From assembly GCA_026417735.1 (NCBI GenBank), contig JAOACR010000014.1, positions 1 to 64,000 on the forward strand: a stretch of DNA of 64,000 bases, written 5' to 3'. This document shows positions 25,036 to 34,800 of this stretch, in pieces. Source of the stretch: Kiritimatiellia bacterium. Lineage in GTDB: Bacteria; Verrucomicrobiota; Kiritimatiellia; PWTM01. The position numbers and the translations under genes were made by a program. Numbering within the stretch: position 1 is the first letter of the stretch; every line of letters begins with the position of its first letter. The notes under the pieces were generated by a model that saw nothing but the letters and a program-made list of their open reading frames with translations, ran no database searches and was not told the DNA's origin.

Positions 25036-27321
25036 ATGGGTGGGATACAATGGCGATTGGGTCTGGTGGCGTTGCTGACGGGATTCGGCGCACAGGGCGC
25101 GGTGCTGATCGAAGCGGAGTCGTTCGAGAACCTCGGCGGGTGGACGCTCGATACGCAGTTCATCCACATCATGGGGTCGCCCTATCTGCTCGCGCACGGT
25201 CTTGGCCGGCCCGTCGCTGACGCGGTAACGCGCGTGCGTCTGCCCAGCGCCGGCCGGTACCGCGTTTGGGCGCGCACAAAAGACTGGGTGGCGCGATGGG
25301 GGGCACCCGGCGCACCGGGTCGCTTCCAGATCCTGATCAACGGCCGCCCCCTTCCGCAGACCTTTGGCGACCGTGGCGCCGAGTGGCACTGGCAGGACGG
25401 CGGCGTTGTCGAACTCGACTCCGCGGAGGCGACGATTGCGCTGCGGGACCTCACGGGGTTTGACGGCCGTTGTGATGCGATCGTGCTCGCCGCGCCCGAC
25501 GCCCCGCCACCGCCGGCCGGTGGCGACGCGCTATGGCGCTGGCGTCGGGAACGGCTCAACGCAACCGAGCCCGAGGACGGCGGCGAAGCCGATGTGGTGG
25601 TCGCCGGTGGGGGGTTGGCCGGCACGGCCGCGGCGATCTCCGCCGCGCGGATGGGATGCCGCGTGATTCTGATCCAGAACCGACCCGTGCTCGGCGGCAA
25701 CGCGAGCGCGGAGATCCGCGTGTGGCCGCAGGGCAACACGCGGCTGCCACCTTTCCCGCGCATCGGTGAAATCGTCGAGGAGATCGCCGGCAAACCCAGC
25801 GAGAGTCCCGCGCGAACGGAGGAGTACATCGACGACAAACGCGAGGCGGTCGTCCGCGCGGAGCCGAACATCGCCCTGTATCTCCTCCATCACGTTCACC
25901 GCGTCGAAATGGAGGGCGGGCGCATCCGCGCGGTGATCGCGCTGGACGTGCGGCGCGGCGTCGACAAGCGGTTCCGGGGCCGCATCTTCGTCGACGCGAC
26001 CGGCCACGCGGATCTCGGGGTGCTTGCGGGCGCGGACCACACGATCGCGGAGCGCGGCCACATGGGCATGAGCAACATGTGGCGGTGGCGCCGCGCGGAC
26101 GGCCCACGGCCGTTCCCGGATGTGCCCTGGGCGCTGCCGCTGGAGCTGAACGACTTCCCCTTCCCGAAGAATTTCAAGGGCGAGTGGTTCTGGGAAAGCG
26201 GCTTTGACCTGCATCCGATCGACGATCTGGAAGAGGTGCGTGACCACAACCTTCGCGCGGTGTTCGGCGCGTTCGCAGCGATGAAGCGTGCGGAGGCGGG
26301 CGGCAAGCCGATGTTTCCGGATGCGGAGCTGGAATGGGTGGCTGCGATCGGCGGCACCCGCGAATCGCGCCAACTGCTCGGCGACGTGATCCTCACCGAG
26401 CAACACATCCGGCAGCGCACGGAGTTTCCGGACGCCTGCGTGCCGACCACCTGGGACATTGACCTGCACTATCCCGACCCGAAGTACACCAACGCCGCCC
26501 CCCATGCGCCGTTCATCTCTCGTGCGGTCTTCGGCAAGGCCGTGGACCGCACCGTCGGCTACCCGATTCCCTACCGCTGTTTTTACTCGCGCAACGTGCC
26601 GAACCTGTTCATGGCAGGTCGGTGCATCAGTGTCACCCGGGAGGCGCTCGGCACGATCCGGGTGATGAAGACGGGCGGCATGATGGGCGAGGTGGTGGGA
26701 CGCGCCGCATCGGTGTGTCTGCGGAACAACGCGGATCCCCGCGACGTGTATCTGCGCCATTGGGCAGAGCTGCGGTCGCTGCTGGAGCTGCCGGGCGTCG
26801 CCCGACGTGCCCACTACCGGGATGAACCCGTCGTCCCACCCGACGCCCCCCCGCCCGCCCCGCCGCCGGCGCCGTCCAACCCAGATCGCAAACCGGGCAT
26901 CTCGCCGGCAACCTTGCGGGGGGTGGTGGTCGACGACGAAGCTGCACGACTTTCGGGAACCTGGACGGCCGCCGACGGCTTGGAGGGATACGTCGGCATC
27001 GGCTACCGGTACAGCTCACCCGGCCGCGCCGCGACCGCGCGGTTTGAGTTCCCGCCCTCCCTCGCCGGTCGCCACGAAGTGCGCTTCGCCTATCGCCCGC
27101 ACGAAAACCGCGCCTCGAACGTGTTGGTGCGCGTGATACACGCGGACGGCGAAGCGACCATCCGCCTCAACCAGCGGGAATCGCCGCCGCTGCCGGGCGG
27201 TATGGTCTCGCTCGGCACCTTTCGGTTCGAGGCCGGTCGCCCCGGCGCAGTGATCGTGGAGACCGGCGACGCGGGCGGTCACGTCTGTATCGACGCGGTG
27301 CAGGCGCTGCCATCCCCGTGA
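25036..27321 (+). CDS. Secreted FAD-dependent oxidoreductase with golvesin-like C-terminal domain
   Basis: 761 residues; GGAGG lies six bases before ATG 25036. A signal peptide is followed by a beta domain with LIEAESFENLGGWTLD and GRYRVWARTKDW (residues 20-160), like carbohydrate-binding or golvesin folds. The FAD domain starts near residue 185 (DVVVAGGGLAGTAAAISAAR), with NRPVLGGNASAEIRVWPQG, RIFVDATGHADLGVLAGADH, PIPYRCFYSRNVPNLFMAGR and IRVMKTGGMMGEVVG, the FAD_oxidored pattern common in PVC and Bacteroidota glycan loci. Residues about 628-758 form a golvesin-type domain (VVDDEAARLSGTWTA...GIGYRYSS). The substrate is unknown; oxidation of a sugar-derived alcohol is possible. It overlaps the BNR_4 gene start (GTGA). 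Confidence 0.85.
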   Translation: MGGIQWRLGLVALLTGFGAQGAVLIEAESFENLGGWTLDTQFIHIMGSPYLLAHGLGRPVADAVTRVRLPSAGRYRVWARTKDWVARWGAPGAPGRFQILINGRPLPQTFGDRGAEWHWQDGGVVELDSAEATIALRDLTGFDGRCDAIVLAAPDAPPPPAGGDALWRWRRERLNATEPEDGGEADVVVAGGGLAGTAAAISAARMGCRVILIQNRPVLGGNASAEIRVWPQGNTRLPPFPRIGEIVEEIAGKPSESPARTEEYIDDKREAVVRAEPNIALYLLHHVHRVEMEGGRIRAVIALDVRRGVDKRFRGRIFVDATGHADLGVLAGADHTIAERGHMGMSNMWRWRRADGPRPFPDVPWALPLELNDFPFPKNFKGEWFWESGFDLHPIDDLEEVRDHNLRAVFGAFAAMKRAEAGGKPMFPDAELEWVAAIGGTRESRQLLGDVILTEQHIRQRTEFPDACVPTTWDIDLHYPDPKYTNAAPHAPFISRAVFGKAVDRTVGYPIPYRCFYSRNVPNLFMAGRCISVTREALGTIRVMKTGGMMGEVVGRAASVCLRNNADPRDVYLRHWAELRSLLELPGVARRAHYRDEPVVPPDAPPPAPPPAPSNPDRKPGISPATLRGVVVDDEAARLSGTWTAADGLEGYVGIGYRYSSPGRAATARFEFPPSLAGRHEVRFAYRPHENRASNVLVRVIHADGEATIRLNQRESPPLPGGMVSLGTFRFEAGRPGAVIVETGDAGGHVCIDAVQALPSP

Positions 27322-28631
27322 AACCGCAGCAAGTCGCCGCCGTACTCGGGTGGGCGGCGGGCGCTGGGTGGTCGGCTTCCGAAGAGATCACCGTGGACCG
27401 CGTCTGGGCAGGCCATCCCGTGCAGTTCGCACTGCTCACCGCCCCACCCCATCAATATGTCGGCTACTATGACGCCGACCGGTGGATGACCATTGCGCAG
27501 CGTCGGCTCGGCGCGACCAACTGGACCCGCTTGCGGCTGGACAGTCAGCTCGGCTGGGACTCGCACAATTCCATCGCGATGGCGGTGGATCGCACGGGTC
27601 GCCTCCACGTCGCTGGCAACATGCACTGCGTGCCGCTGGTGTACTACCGCAGCCGGGAACCTGCCGATGTCACGACACTTCAACGGCAACCCGGCATGGT
27701 CGGCGAACGGGAGAGCAGTGTCACCTACCCTGTTTTCTTTCGCGACGCGGCCGGCCGACTTCTGTTCCGATATCGGGAGGGACGCAGCGGCCGAGGGGAT
27801 GACCTGCTGAACGTGTGGGACGATACGACGCAACGCTGGCGGCACTGGCTCGACACGCCCCTGTTCAGTGGAGAAGGCAAGATGAACGCCTATGCGACGG
27901 TGCCCACGCAGGGGCCGGACGGCCGGTTTCACATCGTGTGGGTCTGGCGCAACTCCCCCGACTGCGCCAGCTCGCACTCACCCGGCTACGCCCGCAGCCG
28001 CGATCTGTGCGCTTGGGAGGACGCGTTCGGACGGCCGCTGCCGCTGCCGATCACGCCGGCCGCCGGCGGAACCGTGGACCCTGTGGCCCCCGGCGGTGGC
28101 GTCATCAACGGCAATGTACGGCTGGGGTTTGACTCCGCAGCACGCCCCATTGTCACTTACCACAAGTACGACGTGAAGGGGGATCTCCAAATCTTTGTTG
28201 CGCGGCCGGAGTCAAACCACTGGCGGATTGTGCAGGTCAGCGATTGGGCCGGCTATCGGTGGTCGTTTGGTGGCGCAGGCTCGATTGCGTTCGAGGTACG
28301 GGTTCATCCGATCCGGTGGATCGCACCGGGCCGACTGCTATTGAGATGGCACCGACGCGACGAGTCCGGCGTATGGCTCCTGGACGAAACCACCCTTCGA
28401 CTCCTCCCCGCGCAAGCGCCTCCTGACATCGCGGGGGCACGGGAGGCTGCGGAATGCCGACTTTTTTCAGAGCGGCCCGACCTCGAGCTGCGCACCGCAC
28501 CCGACAGCGGTGAATCGCCGTCGGGCACCGTCTACCGACTTGTATGGGAAACCCTCGGCCCGAATCGCGACCGACCCCGCAACCCGCCATGGCCGGCCCC
28601 ATCCCGGTTGCGTGTTGTCCGGATGAAGTAA
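27318..28631 (+). CDS. BNR_4 repeat beta-propeller protein, possible polysaccharide lyase relative
   Basis: 437 residues from GTG 27318, overlapping the oxidoreductase stop. The sequence matches BNR_4 propellers: HQYVGYYDADRWMTIAQR, WDSHNSIAMAVDRTGRLHVAG with NMH following (His83, His97, His103), VTYPVFFRDAAGRLLFRYRE, GKMNAYATVP and GRFHIVWVWR. Seven-bladed ulvan lyases of families PL24/PL25 share this fold and use His/Tyr/Arg chemistry, so a lyase role is possible but not proven. Many BNR_4 proteins have no assigned activity. A weak leader (AAVLGWAAGAGWSAS) may direct export. Coupling with the FAD oxidoreductase suggests a joint step in polysaccharide breakdown. Confidence 0.75.
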   Translation: MKPQQVAAVLGWAAGAGWSASEEITVDRVWAGHPVQFALLTAPPHQYVGYYDADRWMTIAQRRLGATNWTRLRLDSQLGWDSHNSIAMAVDRTGRLHVAGNMHCVPLVYYRSREPADVTTLQRQPGMVGERESSVTYPVFFRDAAGRLLFRYREGRSGRGDDLLNVWDDTTQRWRHWLDTPLFSGEGKMNAYATVPTQGPDGRFHIVWVWRNSPDCASSHSPGYARSRDLCAWEDAFGRPLPLPITPAAGGTVDPVAPGGGVINGNVRLGFDSAARPIVTYHKYDVKGDLQIFVARPESNHWRIVQVSDWAGYRWSFGGAGSIAFEVRVHPIRWIAPGRLLLRWHRRDESGVWLLDETTLRLLPAQAPPDIAGAREAAECRLFSERPDLELRTAPDSGESPSGTVYRLVWETLGPNRDRPRNPPWPAPSRLRVVRMK

Positions 28632-28859
28632 GCGCGGCGCGGTTCTAGCGGCGAATCTGGGCGGCCGCGCAGGCCGTCACCTTCGCCAAGGGTCCCCCGG
28701 GCCGAACTACGTCCCCCGCCCCAGAACGGCGCCGACTTCTAGAGAACGCCACAAAAGCCGCCGCCAGACCCGGCAGACCATCGCGAGGGGCCACCCCCCT
28801 GCGGTTTGGTGAGGGGGTCGAACATTGTCAACAGCGGCATCCGTGGTAGTGTTGAGGTA

Positions 28860-31800
28860 ATGAAGAAGGCTCCCTCACTTCTGCAGCCGCGTTACTTCGC
28901 GCACGCAGCGGCCATCGTGCTCGGGGTATCCGCCGCAGCGCAGGTTCCGACGACCGGTGTCTTTCGAGAAGTCTTTACTGACCTGGCCGGTAGTTCAGTC
29001 TGGAACCTCACGAACATGCCGGTCTATCCCCTCGGCCCGACCCTTGAAGGGTTCCTGCCCCACTTCGAAAGTCCGACGAACTGGGCGGACAACTACGGCC
29101 AGCGGTTGCGCGCACTGCTGCTGCCACCCACCAGCGGTCTGTACCGGTTTGCGATCGCCAGCGACGATGCGTCGGTGCTGTATTTGAGCCCGACCACGAA
29201 TGAAGCCCAAAAAATCCCCATCGCCTCGGTCAGCGGCTGGACCAACTTCCGCCAGTTCGACAAGGAGACCAACCAGTGGTCGTCTCTGATTTCGCTGACG
29301 AACGGCTTCGCCTATTACATCGAAGCGATCCAGAAGGAGGGCACGGGGGGAGACAACCTGACCGTGATGTGGGTGCGTCCGGGCGGAGTGACGAACATCC
29401 CGATCCCCGGTGCAGTTCTTCGCCCGGTTGGTATGACTCCGCCGGTGATCACCTCGCAGCCGCCCGCCTCGCTGGTGATGATGGCCGGCGACCAGAGCGA
29501 ATTCGCCGTCGCGGTGAGCCGCCAGCTGAACACCGGTTACCGATGGCAGCGGAACGAAACGGATATCCCCGGCGCAACGTTCTCCTCGTACTGGTTCGGC
29601 CCAGTGTCGCCGACGAACAACCAGGATCGGCTCCGCTGCATCGTCACGAACCTCCATGGCGCCACAACCACGCGCACCTGCGTGGTTACCGTCGTGCCGG
29701 ACAACGTGCCCCCCACCATTACGGCCAGCCGCATGGTCGGCCCGCGCCACATTGAGATCTGGTTCAGCGAGCCGGTGAACGTGGACTCGGCGACCTGGGT
29801 GGTGGAGGGGGGAACGCCGACGACCGTGCGGCAATCGGGGGACCGTCGGTCGGTGTTGATCGCGTTGGCCGCGCCCGCGCCGACCGGTGTGACCGTGCGG
29901 GTGAGCGGAGTCCGCGATCTCGCGGAGCCACCGAACACGATTGCGGCGAACACACCAGCCGCGTCCGTGTTTGGGCCCGGCCCCACCCCCTTGGAGCTTT
30001 TGCTGGGAGGCCGCGAAATCGCCGGCCCCAGCAGCCGTCGCACCCCGATCGCGATCACCGAGATCCATTACAACCCGCCCGATCGGGCCGACGGTCGAGA
30101 TGTGGAGTTCATCGAACTGTACAACTCGGTGGAATGGCCCTGGGACATCAGTGGGTACCGACTTGGTGGTGAGATCAGTTTCACCTTCCCGCCGGGTACC
30201 GTGATTTCCGGCCGCTCATACCGGGTGGTCGCGAAGGTGCCCGCCGACGTGCAGGCCGTCTATGGATTGGCCGCCGTGGACGGTCCATACGACGGGCGAC
30301 TGTCCAACGGGGGCGGCGACCTCCGGCTCTACGGGCGCCTGGGCGAGCTGCTGCTCGAAATGGAGTACGACGACGAGGCGCCCTGGCCGGCTGCGGCGGA
30401 TGGCGCCGGCCACTCGCTGGTGCTTGCGCGGCCGTCGTACGGCGAACGCGACCCCCGCGCGTGGTCCTCCAGTACACTCTTCGGCGGATCGCCCGGCGGC
30501 GGCGACCCGGTCGCCACCCAGTCCTGGCGGGGAGTCCTGATCAACGAGTGGCTCGCCCACACGGACGATCCGCAACAGGACTTTATTGAGCTCTACAACG
30601 CGACGACGCAGGCAGTCAGCCTCGCAGGGTTCTGGCTGTCCGACGACCCATCCACAAACAAGTTTCGCATACCCGAGGGCACCGTGATCCCCGCGGGAGG
30701 GCATCTGGTGTGGACACAATCGCAACTGGGGTTTGCGCTGGACGCCGCAGGGGAGTTCGTGGTGCTGCGCGCACCTGACGGTGCGACGGTGGTGGACATG
30801 GTCGCCTTCGGGCCCTCCGCGAACGGCGTCGGCTCCGGCCGCGTGCCCGATGGCGCGCCGGACTGGTGTGAACTTGCGGCGCTCACGCCCGGTGCGCCGA
30901 ACGCGGGGCGGCGTTTGCGGCCCGTCGTGATCAACGAGGTGATGTATCACCCGATCACCGAGGACGACCTCGACGAGTTCATCGAGCTGCACAACTGGAG
31001 CGACCAACCCGTGAACGTGGGCGGCTGGCGCATCCGTGGCGGCATTTCGTTCAACATCCCCACGGGCATCGTGATCCCGGCCGGTGGCCATTTGGTGATT
31101 GCGGCCGATGCGGCGCGCCTGCGCCAACGCTGCTCGTGGCTGAACACGACGAACTGCGTCGGCAATTTCGCCGGCCGCCTCTCCGACCGAACCGACACGA
31201 TCCGGCTGCAGATGCCGGAAGACCTCATCGCCACGAATGCCGCCGGCCAGTGGACCACTAACCGCGTGTACGTGATGGTGAACGAGGTCACCTACTGGGA
31301 TGGCGGCCAGTGGGGCAGGTGGTCGGACGGCGGCGGCAGCAGCCTGGAGCTGACCGATCCTCGGGCCGATAATCGGCGCCCCGCCGCGTGGGCCGACAGC
31401 GACGAGAGCCAGACGTGTGGGTGGGTGACGATCGAGCACACCGGCGTGCTCGACCATGGCCACAGCTCCTATTCCGCAAACGAGCTCCACCTGATGGCGC
31501 TGGGGGCCGGCGAGTACGACGTCGACAACGTGCAGGTGTTGAACGCCTCGGGGCAGAACCTAATCACCAATGGCACCTTCACCACCGGCGCGGAGGGATG
31601 GACGCTGCGTGGCTCGCACCAGGACAGCACCTGGCGCGCGGACGCCGGCGAAAGTGGCGGCGGACTGCGACTGATCGCTTCGTGGCGCGGCGACCCCGGC
31701 GTGAATCGCGCCGGCGCAAAACTCACCGCAACCCTCGCCACCGGCACCGTCGCCACCCTCCGCGCCCGCGTCCGTTGGCGCGCAGGCCACCCCGAGGTGC

Positions 31801-34800
31801 TACTGCGACTGCGCGGCAACTGGCTGGAGGCAACGGGGCCGTTGCTGACCACGCAGGTGTTCGGTACGCCAGGCCGGCCGAACAGCCGTCGCACCACGAA
31901 CTCGCCGCCGCAGATCTGGAACGTCACCCATCGCCCGATCCTGCCAGCGACCAACCAGCCCGTGGAAGTCTGGGCGCAGGTGGACGACCCGGACGGTTTC
32001 TTCATGCCGCGCTTGGTGTACCGATTGGACGGTGCCCCCGTCCGCAGTGTGGTGCCGATGGAGCCGCGCCGCGGCGGCTACTTTGTCGGCTCCATCCCGC
32101 CACCGGGCGGCACTACGGCGGTCACGTTCTACGTCGAGGTGGAAGACGCTGCGGCCGCGGGATCGTATCGTCGTTTCCCCGCAAATGCGCCCGCCAACGA
32201 GGGTCTGATCCGTTGGGGCGAGACCAACCTCGCCGGCACGTTCGCGCACTACCGGCTCTGGATCACGGAAGCAACGCGACGGATCTGGACCGACCGTGAC
32301 AAAAACAGCAACCACCCTCTGCCCGGCACCTTTGTCTACAACGCGGATCGGGTGATCTACGACATGCGCTGCATGTACAGCGGCAGCCCCTTCCACACGC
32401 GTGGCTTCAATGGGCCGACGGGCAGCGCCTGGTGCGACTACTCCCTGGAAATGCCGAAGGATCAGCGGCTGCTGAACGCGACCGACTTCGTGCTGCAAAT
32501 GGTCAGCGATGACGGCACCCGTCTGCGCCAGCAGGTCGGCTACTGGGCGGCTGAGCAGCTCGGCGTCCCCTACCTGCACCGTCGCTATCACCACCTCTCC
32601 GTCAACGGCGTCCGCCGCACGCCGCTGTCCGAGGATTCCCAGCAGCCTGCCGGCGACGTGGTCGAAGAGTTTTATCCGAACGATGATCGCGGGCCGTTGT
32701 ACAAGATTGAAGATTGGTTCGAGTTCCAGGACGACGGCCTCACCTTCGCGAACGTGAACGCGACGCTGGGTGATTTCCGGACCGCCGGCGGCGTCCGCAA
32801 AACCGCGCGCTATCGCTGGAACTGGCGCCCGCGCGCGATCCGCGGCACCGCGAACGATTTCTCCCAGCTCTTCACTCTCGTGGACGCGGTGAACGCCACA
32901 TCGCCCTACCCCTACGAGGCGGTCGTGCCGGCCACGCTGGACGTCCGCGAATGGATGCGGGTGTTCGCGTTCGAGCGGGTGTTCCGCAACTATGACTCCT
33001 ACGGGTTTCAGCGGGGCAAGAACATGTACGCGTACAAGCCGGCGCAAAGCCCGTGGCAACTGCTGATGTGGGACATTGACTTTATCTTCGCCACCAGCAG
33101 CACGAACGAACCGCTGTTCGGCAGCGAAAACGACCCCGCGATGGCCCGGCTGAAGTCGTATCCACCGTTTCAGCGTCTGTTCTGGGCCGCGGTAAAAGAA
33201 CTGCTGGACGGCCCGTTCCGCGAAGAAGTACTCGGCCCCCAGATGCAGATGCGGTATTCCGCGCTCGTCAGCAACGGTGCGACGCCCTCCGCCTACAGCA
33301 GTCTGCTCACCTTCGTGCGGGACCGCCGCGCGTACGTGCTGCAGCAGCTCGCGAGCGTGCAGTCGCCGTTCACCGTTGCACTGCCGCCGATCGTCTCCAC
33401 GAACGCGAACTTCATCGAGTTGACCGGTACCGCACCGGTCGAGGCCGACCGGATCACCGTCAACGGCGTGGCGCGGACGCCGGAGTGGCTCTCGATGAAC
33501 CAGTGGCGCGTGTACCTGCCCCTGGCGGAGGGCACCAACGCGATGCGCATCCACGCGGTGGACGTGCGGGGCTCGCCGATCACCAACGCGGCGGTCGATC
33601 GTGTGATCATCTCTGGCGCCGCGACCGAACCGGCCGTCGGCAATGTGGTGATCAATGAAATCATGTACCAGCCCGTCACCTCCGGCGCTGCGTTCGTGGA
33701 ACTGCACAACGCGGCGACCTCCACCTGGTACGACCTCTCGCGCTGGGTGCTGCGCGGGGTGGGGCTGACGATCCCCGACGGCACGGTCCTGCCCCCCGGC
33801 GGCTTTGCAGTGTTTGCGGCGAACCGGGCGATGTTCGCACAGGTTTACGGGGCCGGCGTGCCGGTGGCGGCTGAATATCCGGGCGGGCTGGCCGACGAGG
33901 GCGAAACGCTCGCCCTCATCCGGCCGGGCCCCACCCCGGCGGAGGACGTCATCGTGGACCAGGTCGCCTATGAGTCCCGCCCGCCCTGGCCCCTCGAGGC
34001 CGCAGGACTGGGCGCATCCTTGCAGCTGCGTCATCCCCGGCTCGACCGACGACGCGCCGGCAACTGGGCCGCCACGCTCGGCTCCACCACCGCCACACCC
34101 GCGCAAACGCTGGTCGCGATGACAAACCTCTGGCGATACAACACCGGCGGCACAAATCTCGGCGCCGGTTGGATCGTCCCCACCTACAACGACACCGGAT
34201 GGTCCACCGGCCGCGCGCTGCTCTACAACGACATTGCGCCGATGCCCGCCCCCACCAACACCTGGCTGCCGCTCACCAATGCCGCGGGCGACCGCATTGT
34301 CACCTATTATTTCCGCACACCCTTCGTGTACACCGGCAACCCCGCCGACATCACGCTGCGCATGACCACTGCGCTGGACGATGGTGCCATCGTGTACCTC
34401 AACGGCACCGAGGCACTCCGCATCGGCATGCCCGATGGACCCGCCGCGTGGACCACGCTGGCCGCGCGCGCCGTCGGTCACGCGGTGATCGAAGGCCCCT
34501 TCGATCTGCCCGCCGAGCTGCTGGTCCCCGGCACCAACTTCGTCGCGGTCGAGGTCCACCAGAACGCCACCAACAGCTCCGACGTCGCCTTTGGTCTGGC
34601 GCTCGTCGCGGAGCCTCGCTCCGTCGCCGCGGCGACGCCCGGCACGACGAACGCCGTGCTGTGCAGTCTGACCGACGTTCCCCCGTTGTGGATCAACGAA
34701 CTGGTGGTCTCGAACCTGACCGGCCACACCGACAACGCCGGCCAGCGTGACCCGTGGCTTGAGCTCTACAACGCCCACTCCAACGCGATTCCGCTCGACG

